This document shows positions 1 through 64,000 of a stretch of 64,000 nt of DNA, one piece after another (positions within the stretch are counted from its first letter, which is position 1; the number at the start of each line of letters is the position of its first letter). A model generated the notes under the pieces. That model was not told the origin of the DNA. It searched no databases and saw only the letters and a list, made by a program, of their open reading frames with translations. The position numbers and the translations under genes were made by a program. This stretch comes from Ostrinia nubilalis (taxonomy: Eukaryota > Arthropoda > Insecta > Lepidoptera > Crambidae): NCBI RefSeq assembly GCF_963855985.1, contig NC_087090.1, forward strand, positions 16,800,501-16,864,500, written 5' to 3'.

Positions 1-190
1 AAACTACTATTGAAAAGCAATCCTTAAAAATCCTTGTCATCCACTCAAATTTTAAATACAGCAACAATGGACCACATAAATCTTTCTCCTTTACCGCCGT
101 CACGGTTAAACATGTTTTGACGACTCTACAATGGTGACAATGGTCTAAACTCTAGGCTCATTCATCGATCGGAGGTTACGTAAGACTAAG

Positions 191-586
191 GCAGGCAATA
201 CACGGACCGCTTGAAGCAGTCAGGGTCGACAGCTTCAAGCTGCAACTGCACAGTGAACTGCAGAGTTCTATGGACGCACATACACGAACCGCTTAAGCAG
301 TTGCAACTTATTCGGGCGGTCGACAGCACGGTGAATTTTCATCGTGCGGTCAAGCAGTCGCCAGCAGCCATACACTGACTGCTCGAGCTGTCGACAGCTC
401 TCGCGCAGTTACCTCCGCCCACTTTCTTCATTCCACAGCGCGCGCGCTTGTGATTTGTTGAGCAGTTAATACCAACTGCTCGAGCAGTTATCACTGGCAG
501 CTTCAAGCTGTTGACTCTTGACTGCAAGAGCGGTCCGTGTATGTTGATCACTGACTAACTGCTCGAGCTGTCCGTGTATGGCGGGC
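191..586. mobile_element. Non-autonomous TIR element (MITE), 396 bp
   Basis: The left end GCAGGCAATACACGGAC pairs with the inverted right end GCCCGCCATACACGGAC (14 of 17). Both ends are flanked by the 5-bp direct repeat ctaag (186-190 and 587-591). The interior repeats short CTCGAGC and CAGCTTCAAGCTG palindromes, giving a foldback-like structure. It contains no coding frame. The superfamily is uncertain: a 5-bp duplication would fit Transib, but the termini do not look like Transib. Confidence 0.75.
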
Positions 587-611
587 CTAAGTGTCAACAG
601 GCGTTCTGTGA

Positions 612-662
612 CGACACGACACGACCGCAGTTGGTTTGTGAGGCGACACGACACGACCGCAG
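612..662. repeat. Short direct repeat, 32-bp spacing
   Basis: The motif CGACACGACACGACCGCAG occurs twice, ending at 630 and 662, each followed by a similar GATGG/TTGG stretch. It lies just outside the right end of the 191-586 MITE. Confidence 0.6.
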
Positions 663-2963
663 ATGGTTCGGACTTACTCACGACTCACGACAGCCTTCCC
701 GTTCCGTATGTTGGAGAGGAGCTTGTGTATGGTGAAGGGGGTAGCGGGAAGCGAGGTTGTAAGAAAAAAAGAAAAATCTCTTGAATTAGAAACTTAATGA
801 ATAACTTAATATTTCTGAAATAATAAACAAATAGGGAAGTAGCAATTTCTGTATCTCTGTTGTATTCATCTAAATTCTGTTTATAGGAGTAACTCAAAAT
901 CATACGAGCTCTAATTTAAAATTAGATAGTCCATTACATAAAATTTACTGTGTCAGGTGTTTCCGAGCCGATGTTAAAGTTAATAAGTTCGGCATAATTA
1001 AAAATAGGTGCTAACCAGATGATCAGAATAATAATAAACGTTAAAATCCTGTAAAACGCTCTATCAAAAAGCGTTTCTATGGCTGCGGCCTTACGTGACG
1101 TTTGGCAAAAAGGTGTGAACTCACTAGAAAGTATTTTGACGCGCCGCCGATGCCGATGGCTGGAGGTCGTTCGCCGGTTGCAGACAATATGAATGAATTT
1201 ACATGTTTGTTGTTTGAACAAATTAAAGTTATGTATATTAGGTATTTGTCAATTACATACAAGCTTCTGTTTGCTGCTTTGCTCATATATCGTGCGTCAC
1301 CCATTTTCACAAACTTCAAGTTTTAATTCTTCAATATTTTTGCGACAAAATGTTATATAGTCTACTTAATTACTCCTCTCAATATCCAATTCATCTTGAA
1401 CATTTGATGTTTCAGCAGTTAAGACGTCAAAATTACCTTTCGCATTTATAAATTAGAGTTTGCTTGAGTTTCGTACTATTTAGTGATTTATGCAATGAGC
1501 TTAAAATCTTAGTTCGGAGCATCACAATGTTTTTTGGTACATTTTCTCGGAACAAAAGTAATTTCGTTAATTTTTCGTGGAACTGGTTATCTTCAAGAGA
1601 AACAATTTTCAGAATCGGATCTTTTTTCCAGAGAATAAACACGTTATTTCTAAGTACACAATACTTAGACAAGAGTCAGTTAAGCTTTTATAGCGACTAT
1701 ACTAAGTAGGCGATCATGCCTGTTTTGCATTCGAGTCACCATGTCTTCGCTAAAATTATGAAAAGTGGTAAAAGTTTTCTTTTCAATATACATAGTCTTT
1801 TATAATGTAATATTTTAAATTCAAACAGATTCAAATCCGCAACAGCGTAGGGAATTATTGGGTTTCCGACGTTCATCAAAAAGTAGTGACTAGTACTACT
1901 GAACTAGTATGTCCTATGTATGTAAGAGTAACATTATTGTGTAATAAATTGACCTCTTTTCCTATCTTCCATCCAACTTTTTACCTTCATTAATACTCAC
2001 ATACGACGCTGAAAACATTTTGAATCACAGATCTCGGCAAAGATGTTAAGAGCGTTGTAGCAAAAGTTGGCGTTCGAATTTTAGGTTTTTATTGCTTGAC
2101 GTCGCGTAGTGAGTGCGCAAACTGCATTTATCTGTACAATTTCAACGCTGCGTCGACTAAACGATCTTAATCCGTAGTTGCATCGTACCTAAGACAGTAC
2201 ATCATACATAATAATAAAGAAATAATGTATAATTTACCTATTTGATTTTTTCTCAGATCAGACTTTTAGCAAAATCAAGTTACGTAATTAATGTATTTTT
2301 TACACTAGTAAATCCCGCGACAAGTTTTTAATCTTTAAATTGAGTAAAGTAATAAGTTGATGGGTTTGAAAGAATTTATGTTTTATTTTATTCTTTTTAC
2401 AGCATCAAAAGCTTGTTTATGAAAAATATTTACTATTTAAATTTTACTTTTGACTTTTTAGTTTTTATGATGCGGGATGGAAAAATTAAAATTTATTCTG
2501 ATTTTGTGACGTTTCCGCACATAAATATGGATAGGTTAAATAAATAGAATGAAATGTATGAAAGACCTGTGTCCATCAAAGAGCTCGTAACTAAACATCG
2601 TAAGCGCCATTCACATTATTATCTAAAAGTTAATAATAAATATTTAGTTTTTGTAAATCTAAACAAGTCAGGAACAAGTTTAAACACTCATTATGTTTAA
2701 ATAATTTAAATTGAAATGTTTCTCAGGAAGTGAATTATTGTTAATTCTTATGAGAAATAAAGTTCTTAAACCGTAAACCGTCAGGAAATCAAAGAGTCAA
2801 ATACTGATATCATTGTGATTTTATAGAATTTATTATTATAAACCACGGTCGTATAATGCAAAAAAATCAGAAGTACTAACTTTAAGATTTTTATCCATAG
2901 AGCAAAATTTATTTAATCGTGTTTTTAAACAGTTATCCCATTAGGTACACTTGCGTTCTGTAA
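663..2963. other. Intronic sequence, nothing recognised
   Basis: AT-rich intron of the kinase gene (last visible intron). The open frames here are short and lack any motif. No splice-site-bounded kinase exon with W-D-P coding was found. Confidence 0.6.
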
Positions 2964-3262
2964 TACAAACCCATCAAAAACAATACTTGTCAAAAAACCA
3001 AGTCTCACTACTCAGTTGTTCTACGGTAAAAATTTGTGAGATCCATGTAATACCAAGTCCAGTCCAGGAAATCATTAACGTTTTACTTAAATATATTGAC
3101 TTGGCCATCGCATGAAAACACGTGTAAATTAAATTATTTAGTGCGAAATGAAACGAAATTTTGCATGCCTGTGTAGACATGCAAAATTTCAGCTCAATGG
3201 GAAAACGGGAAGTAAGTAAATTTTAAGTTTCAAGATTTTACAACTCCAGATGTCAAAGAAAA
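2964..3262. repeat. Probable degraded LINE 3'-region fragment with a perfect hairpin
   Basis: The stretch containing CCAAGTCTCACTACTCAGTTG and CATGCAAAATTTCAGCTCA resembles sequence I associate with moth and butterfly LINE tails (memory, not a search). Inside it, 3155-3190 is a perfect 13-bp stem (GAAATTTTGCATG and its inverse) with a 10-base loop. Confidence 0.4.
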
Positions 3263-3279
3263 TAAAAGCTTGTAGATAG

Positions 3280-4731
3280 CTTGTAGATGGCATCTTTCCA
3301 GATGCCTTCAAGCAAGCTATAATTACACCGGTGTACAAGAATGGGGATAGAGATGACGTCAACAACTATAGACCCATCTCCGTTTTGCCGGCCTTGTCTA
3401 AAATCTTAGAGAAATTGCTTAACAAAAGACTGATTTCATATCTGAACAAATTTAATATCTTATCTCCGTATCAATTTGGATTTAGACAGGGTATGTCTAC
3501 GGAGGATGCGGTTGGAAGTCTGACGTCACTCATAACACAAAATCTGGACCGAGGAAATAAGTGCCTGGCTGTATTCTTAGACCTAAAAAAAGCCTTTGAT
3601 ACGGTGTCTGTTCCCATTCTTGTACATAAGCTGGAAATGATGGGAATTAGGGGAACCCCACTTGAATTGTTTAAGAGTTATCTGTCAGATAGGAAGCAAA
3701 GAGTTAGGCTGGCAAACTTTGTTAGTGCTGATGCGGGCGTGACATACGGTGTTCCCCAGGGGAGTGTGCTAGGCCCTACATTATTCCTGATCTATATAAA
3801 CGATTTGTGCAATATGAGAACTCCAAATGCTACAATCTTTTCATATGCTGATGACACGTCTATTATATTTACTGGCAAAACTTGGGATAGTGTTAGGGCT
3901 GACGCAGAAAGTGGACTGGCTGTTGTGGCAGCCTGGTTAAGGAATAACCTCTTAACCCTCAACACGAGTAAAACCAATTACATCTGCTTCAGTTTAAACA
4001 AATCTACGCAGCCGAAGGATGAATTTGATCTGAAAACTCATGCATGCAATGAATCCACAACTTGGAACAGCTGTGGCTGCGCGTCCATCAGTAAAGTGGA
4101 ACAAACTAAATATCTGGGTGTAATGATTGACCAACACTTGTCCTGGTACCCCCATTTAGAACAGGTCATGGCTAGAGTTAGGAAGTTGATGTGGATTTTT
4201 AGAGTACTGAGACACGTCGTGCCGGTAAAAAAAGAAGTAGACTCGAAAAACTTATTAAATGAAATATATGTCTCTTTGGTTCAGTCTGTCCTGGCATACT
4301 GTATCCCGGTATGGGGAGGTGCAGCAAAAACAAGGTTTTTGGATGTCGAACGCGCGCAACGTGCCATAATAAAGGTCATGTATTTTAAAAAAAGAAGATT
4401 CCCGACGGCTGATCTCTATCGTATTACTGGACTCCTGTCTGTCAGGAAACTTTATCTGCTTCATGTAATTTTAAAGAAACACAAAGAAGTATCCTATAAT
4501 CCCTCCATCATCACTAAAAGGAGAAAGTATCTAGTTTTTCAGGTTCCAATAACAAAAACGCAGTTCTATAAAACACAATACACAGTCAGATCCGCTATTT
4601 TATATAACAAAGTAAATAAAATTCTACATATATATGACAAACAGTTCCATCAGTGCAAAAAAATAATTTTGAAATGGCTTGAAAACTTAAGTTATGAAGA
4701 GACGGAATTCGTCATTGCAAATACATTATAA
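3280..4731 (+). pseudogene. Reverse transcriptase, 5'-truncated but frame-intact
   Basis: About 483 codons of RT with fingers, palm (FLDLKKAFD, GVPQGSVLG, YADD) and thumb. There is no natural start codon: the first possible GTG at 3331 is internal to the domain. Without the APE endonuclease the product could not retrotranspose by itself. An upstream in-frame TAG at 3277 marks the truncation. Confidence 0.88.
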
Positions 4732-4737
4732 ATCGTC

Positions 4738-4837
4738 ATACACATTACACATCATACAAACACACATATACCCATTACACACTCAAATTCATACTTACAT
4801 CCTTCACGCACACACGCACATATACACACATATACAC

Positions 4838-4869
<32 letters not shown>

Positions 4870-4925
4870 CCACACACACAAATAAACATACACATACGTA
4901 CATACATACACACACTTCTATACAA
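4738..4925. repeat. (CA)n-rich microsatellite in the LINE 3' UTR
   Basis: CA/TACA-rich tract, nearly pure (AC)n between about 4839 and 4880, lying between the RT stop codon and the (ATT)n tail. Confidence 0.9.
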
Positions 4926-5047
4926 AATACCTACCTACATTATATTTGTCTAGGGAAGAGCGGTATCACCTAACACAGGCGTACACCTTATGCCTAAAGG
5001 GTGATTCCATTGTCAAAGATTTTGTAAAAGGTTTATATTGAAATAAA

Positions 5048-5083
<36 letters not shown>

Positions 5084-8000
5084 GCTTTACAAATAAAAGA
5101 AAGATTTATGAAGAAAATAAAAAGTACTGTCTACGATACATTTGTTTGGCCGTGTTGCACCGTCTTACTTTAACATTGACATCAAAATTTTGGATGTCAA
5201 AAATCTGTCTAACATAAAACACCGGTTATTGTCAGTTAGGGTCAAAGTTAGGTATGCACCACCTAACTCAGCCTTAGTGTATTTTAATTAAATTTAATAC
5301 AAATAAGGATGACGAAAATAATCGATAAGTGATCTCACTCGAATATTTCTTATAGTAGGTATACAAGATGTCGAACAAATCATTACTTACTGAAAAAGGT
5401 GCTTCATGAGACCTAGCAAACGGCATCAATAATATGTTTAAGAACGAACTGAATCTATTCAAAAAACCTATATTTCCAGCTTTCATACATTTAATACAGT
5501 TACAAACAAACACGAAATCAATGGTTTCTGGGAATTCTGAGTGCCTTAATGCCGTCCCCTTTATCTGTTTATTTAGTATTTATTAATTAGTATCTCTTGA
5601 TGATATTGTAGCAAGTTAAACCTAAAATCATGTTTTCCGTAAATAATTTAAATAAGAATGCAATTTACGAGTTTGTTGTTTGATTATTATAATATTACTC
5701 AATGAACAATTTAAATTTAAAAAATTAACACTTATAATATGGCTGGCGGCATACATTTAGTATGAAATTCGGAAACATTGAATTTTCGCATAGATCCAGT
5801 TTATTCTTTGACCTATTTATTATTATTGTTTTAAAGAGCTCATGAAGCACTTACAGGAACAGTAAACAGTTTCTCGATATCTTGTATAATTAAAAATCAA
5901 GTGAAATCACTTATCGTTTCCACCCTGTACCTATACTTTTAAAAATGAACTCATTTTATACGTTCATTTGTATAAGTATCTACAATACAAATACCTAACC
6001 AACTTAGTTGACGTTTTATAAAACTATTTGTCTAAGTGTCATCGAGCGACCGCTGGTGGATTTGCCATTTACCTGACCTACCCCTTTATTACTAAACGTT
6101 TAATATCAGATGAATAGTTACGCACCAATTTCTTTCATTCAGTCGTCAGTAATTGAACTTTCGGAAAAACATGACGAAGCATTGTATGACCATACAGACG
6201 CTATTCAACTTTTATTAGTAAGGAAGAGTATATTTTATGTTGGTAGAAACACAATAGCATAGACTAATGTTTTGACTTTTGACACACTGTTAAAATTTTT
6301 ATTAGTCATTTATTTTTTCCTGACCAAACAGATACCATAATAATATCTTTTGTCTATTCTACCCATATTCTGTAAGTAAAATAATAAAAAGTTTGAAAAG
6401 AAAGAAATTACAAGTCCGATTTACCTAAACAAATAAATTAAAAATACTTGCGGATCAAAAGTACTCAATCATACTACAATTTACGAAAAAATCACGCGTG
6501 ACGCATATACGTCAGTGGGCAGTCAACTGACATAGACCCGGCGTCTACGAGTGCCAAAGCACGACTGATTTATGCCATTTGATGCACCCGATTTTATAGT
6601 ATTTTCAAATTAATTTTTCATTTGAAGATTGAAGATAGATATTTTTTCTTTTTCACACAATAATAGTACTATGTTTCTTCTTAAGTATAAAGTAGTTTAT
6701 GTTGCCAAATGACTTTTAGATTATGAGATGTGACCTGTTTTCTTGCAGTAATTTTCTCGAATTTTGACTATCTTAGACATGATAAAAATGCATTTTAATG
6801 AATTAAACATCAAAATTTTCTCAATACACTTTCTTCTTCAGGGTATGCTTATTCTAATGAATACATTCTATCTTCTTACTTAGAAATAAATTTGTTATAA
6901 TATTAGTTCAAAGTTGTGCCTTCGCGAGTTACCTGGAAATCGGGCTTTCGAAATTCGCTGTTTTCGTAGGCAAAAATCCAATTTGAACGAGATTTTGTCA
7001 ATAGACATTCCGTAAAAACGTATGATAATTACGATGATATAAGTCAAAAGAAGCTATAACAACAAATTATATGACTAAAATCATTTCGAAATCTGCCAAA
7101 TTCTCGATTTCTGCATGAAAAATGTGACAACGCTCTTAAGACCCCATATTCTTTGTGATCCGTAACAAATGTTGCGTAACCATCAATTTTGCATAAGAGC
7201 CATTGACTCGGCCATGAATCACAGTATTAAAATATTTGGCATTCACAGCCTCAGAACCAGTTACTATACTTTCTACCAACATAATAAGTTATATAAATTA
7301 GAAAACATGATATCACACGGTTTATAGCTCTGTATTTATGTTTAATGTACTCTACAATGAAGTTTAGTGAATTTATCGATTAGCATAGCATACCATGTTC
7401 TCTTCCGATGTATGGTAATTTATTTAATTTTAATGCATGCGATGTGTTGGCTAGAAAATACATTATACACAACATACATTTGAATTACACAAAAACAAGG
7501 TACAGTATAATTATTATTCTTTACCAATAACTCACTGAAATAATGCCTAGACATAGATTTAAATGCACAAGAACTTAATTTCTTGCAATTTATTAATTTA
7601 TTAGGCGGCTTAATAATAGAAAAAACACAATTAGTACTAAATATTTAACCAGTGCAGAATAACATGGAAAATATTGTATTCATACTAAGCTAATATGGTA
7701 ATTTTGTATCTGCATTATGCACCTACATAAAATAAACGTTACCACACAAACGTAATCGCCGTGTAATAAACCGTACAGCCATTTACACCGTAAACTTTCC
7801 AGGCCGTTACCAAACCCTTCGACCTGCGCACGAGTGTATTAACCAAGTACGAATCCGTATAACCGTGTAAGTACGAATCGGTATAACCGCGTAAGTACGA
7901 ATCGAGTGGATTGCTCAAAAGACGCGTCTAATCACGGATGCCCTAGTCGCGTATTGGCCGGTGAACCGAAACCGTAATGAATGCACGAACACACATAAGT

Positions 8001-8942
8001 TGCATAATTATGAACAGCGCAAATAGATCAGACACTCAAATCCATATGAGAAGTAAGCCTACCCATCACTGGGCTCTTTGTACAACCACCTTAAGGAAAG
8101 GAAGACTTGGAAACGGTTTGGGAAATCTATGAAGGACTTTCTTCATATCAGAAGGTCGTAGTAATGAAGAAAACGAGTATGACGACACGACCGACTTAAT
8201 TTTCTTCATATATCCAAAACATAAACTGGGGTTTCTTTTGACACCTTTTAGGAGTGGAGTGAGTAGGAGCCAACTAAGTTTCAACTCTTTAAAAAAATGC
8301 AGCAGATTTTAATTTTCTACGAGTCTACTAATTTTGAAATAAGTAATTAAAATTCGTGTTATTATCCGACTGCGCCAGAAGAAGGGTTATGTTTATGAGC
8401 TGTCTCTTTTATTTTGGCTGTAATCTAAGTCATCATCGCTCACCGTAACATCAGCGACCCGTGTAGGCTTATGTAGGCTCGAGAGGTTTCCGCGTTCGGC
8501 GTTTATTGAAGAATCGCCAATTATGCAACGGTCAGTGAGACGGCAATGAGGTTAGTTACAAATCAATGGAGTAGGCCTTTCCATTTGTGATTAGTAGAAA
8601 ATGAAGAAAACTTTGTCTCAAGGATTACAACACGTTTCAATGAAAAGGGTCAACGTCTGACAAAATTATTAGATTGAAAACTTCATAGCTTACAAAAAAA
8701 CATATTTTTTATTAAACTGACTGAATTAATGACATGGATAGGTGAAGATTAAATTAAGTTTTGATTAACATAAAGTATCCATTTGTAACATACTGCGGTC
8801 ACGTTTTACAAAATATTTCCATATTTTATTATAAAAAATCATGTCGCTTAATTTAGGTATATCTAAATTACTGCACTGCTGTAAACAAGCAGCATTTCTC
8901 TTGGTTTTAATCGGGTCGATGATACAACCCTGGAATGTAAAA
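5084..8942. other. Intronic sequence with a small tandem repeat
   Basis: AT-rich intron without recognisable coding exons. At 7843-7906 a roughly 25-bp unit (AAGTACGAATCGGTATAACC type) is repeated about two and a half times. Otherwise I see nothing. Confidence 0.6.
7843..7906. repeat. Minisatellite, about 2.5 copies
   Basis: AAGTACGAATC(C/G)GTATAACCG(T/C)GT is repeated with one or two changes per unit. Confidence 0.7.
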
Positions 8943-9188
8943 CTCTGGTTCTTAACCTTTAAGTCCCGAGGGACCATTTTACCAAATTTCTGTCTTGTCA
9001 GGGACTACTTTTTTTTTTCAAAATCCTATGAAAGGGGAGGTCGATTTCTCGCCCACTGTGCGCCGTTTGCGTTATGTTGACTCGACTCATTACGTCACAT
9101 CACTTGTTTATTACGATGTCTTCGTGGACCACTTGGAATGCCTCCAGGGACCACCAGTGGTCCGCGGACCACCGGTTAAGAACCACTG
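8943..9188. mobile_element. hAT-type MITE, 246 bp
   Basis: Left terminus CTCTGGTTCTTAACC and inverted right terminus CAGTGGTTCTTAACC (13/15), flanked by degraded 8-bp repeats atgtaaaa (8935-8942) and atctaata (9189-9196), 6/8 identical. An 8-bp duplication and CAGTGGTTC-type ends are hallmarks of hAT. It is non-coding. It lies only 39 bp from the donor end of the last visible kinase exon. Confidence 0.75.
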
Positions 9189-9227
9189 ATCTAATAAATA
9201 AACACTGAAGTAATTCAAGGTACTCAC

Positions 9228-63284
<54,057 letters not shown>

Positions 63285-63374
63285 CTGGAACAATAGAAAA
63301 ACACGTCAGGAATCACAAGGAATTTTGTTGTTCTGATCATGGTGACGAATGAAAAGAGTTGATGTTCGTTTGTT

Positions 63375-63482
63375 TTAACCAAATGCAATCCACTGGTGGA
63401 CAAAGGCAAGGAGACCTTTGTCTAGTCCTGCGCTTCCTCCAGGAGCTTTCCATGACCTGTGCCAAGTCATCGGTCCATCGAA
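63375..63482 (-). mobile_element. Degraded RTE LINE 3'-end remnant
   Basis: ATCCACTGGTGGACAAAGGC and AAGTCATCGGTCCAT match, with several changes, the inverse RTE tail (CGTCCACTGCTGAACATAGG .. TCGTCGGTCCACCT) of other copies. Confidence 0.5.
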
Positions 63483-63731
63483 AAAGAGTTTTAAAAGCGA
63501 AACTTTATGGCCGTGGTCGTAAATATTTAAGACTTTCAATGACAGACGAAAATCCACAAGGACTAGAAACAATAAAGACAAACTGAAAAACTAGTTCTCA
63601 AGGAAACTAACTGACAAAGTAAGTCAAAGCAGTCGACAGTTCTAGCTGAATCATAACAATTTATGCCGTATTAAATTAATTGTTTCGTTCCTGCAGCGCT
63701 GCAAAACGCCAGGCAAAAGTTTCGTCTAGTT

Positions 63732-64000
63732 CAGGGGTTCCCAAATAGTGGTCCACGGACCATCAGTGGCCCGCAGGAGCTAAAATGTGGTCCACGGACG
63801 ATTTTAAATTTCGCGAGCGATAGACTTGTCATGATAGACATGAGAGGTAAGTAATTACCGAACTTGTACAGAGAATGCAAGATCAAAAATTTTAATAATA
63901 CGAACGTTTTTAAATGATTTGGTATCATATATAATTTTTACCAAGATTCCATCGGCTCGAACTAAGCGATTCGATAACTATTTTTAATGCGAACAGCTAA
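63732..64000. mobile_element. hAT-like terminus, partial (other end not in window)
   Basis: CAGGGGTTCCCAAATAGTGG followed by TCCACGGACCATCAGTGG is a hAT-type end. The GTGGTCC.CGGACCA core is shared with the 8943-9188 element. No inverse end was found before 64000, so the right border is unknown. Confidence 0.5.

Larger units (their letters stand above)
3280..5083 (+). mobile_element. 5'-truncated CR1/Jockey-superfamily LINE with an open reverse transcriptase frame
   Basis: A continuous frame from about 3280 to 4731 encodes the C-terminal two thirds of a non-LTR reverse transcriptase. It enters mid-domain at FPDAFKQAIITPVYKNGDR and YRPISVLP, and shows FLDLKKAFDTV, VPQGSVLGPTLFL and the catalytic YADD (nt 3845-3856). 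It continues through the thumb to a stop at 4729-4731. No endonuclease domain or ORF1 is present, so the copy is 5'-truncated. The 3' UTR holds a (CA)n tract, and the copy ends in (ATT)n at 5047-5083, the kind of simple tail expected of CR1-like elements. The uninterrupted frame implies a fairly recent insertion. The clade within CR1/Jockey is not resolved. Confidence 0.9.

Noticed and set aside
8066..8284. 72-codon minus-strand frame as the missing last kinase exon
   Set aside because: It lacks W-D-P, R-M-x-P or any DYRK C-terminal motif, and no phase-2 acceptor fits.
63732..64000. Full-length hAT element at the right edge
   Set aside because: Only one terminus is visible, so it is listed as partial and not as a complete element.

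Overview
The window looks like lepidopteran (moth or butterfly) nuclear DNA. It has AT-rich introns with GT-AG splice sites, Helitrons of the moth/butterfly type that begin with TC..CTAATATTATAAAGAGG and end in CTAG, many 3' ends of RTE-type LINEs, and a TED/gypsy-like errantivirus. No bacterial-style operon, tRNA, rRNA or CRISPR array was seen.

One host gene spans almost the whole window on the minus strand. Eight exons (63284-63134, 16944-16781, 15721-15617, 15082-14910, 12733-12595, 12183-12012, 10681-10538, 9357-9228) join in phase into a class II DYRK protein kinase (Dyrk2/smi35A-like). They carry the DH box, glycine loop, VAIK lysine, HCDLK catalytic loop, DFG and the YTY activation loop. 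The 5' exons lie beyond 63284, and the last coding exon (after C-L-E) lies beyond the left edge. Everything else is intronic. The first visible intron is about 46 kb long and is filled with nested mobile elements.

Layout: 1-9227 is the last visible intron, with a 396-bp MITE, a 5'-truncated CR1/Jockey-type LINE (3280-5083) and a hAT MITE. 9228-16944 holds seven kinase exons, with hairpin MITEs between them. 17005-24250 holds RTE, Helitron and MITE fragments. 24859-39063 is an LTR element ('element C') with 504-bp LTRs that differ at only two positions. Its interior has no intact coding genes but holds a 188-bp tandem array. It was later hit by a complete errantivirus ('element A', 30332-38160) with apparently identical 403-bp LTRs, gag, pol and env. 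42001-52842 is a second Gypsy element ('element B', no env). Its 5' LTR carries a hAT MITE, and its pol is split by a 2.47-kb Helitron that itself contains an RTE fragment and a TA-flanked MITE. 52847-63133 is further intron with a 1.15-kb foldback element and more RTE ends.

The most informative observations are these. Element A has a leader ATG plus splice donor that is exactly in phase with an acceptor feeding a hydrophobic signal-like segment ahead of env, and env ends inside the 3' LTR. Both Gypsy elements have a canonical -1 slippery heptamer at the gag/pol junction. Several insertions can be resolved to the base by target-site duplications or LTR length arithmetic. Element C looks like a recently mobile, non-autonomous LTR element. 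All functional statements come from sequence motifs read by eye; no database search was run.
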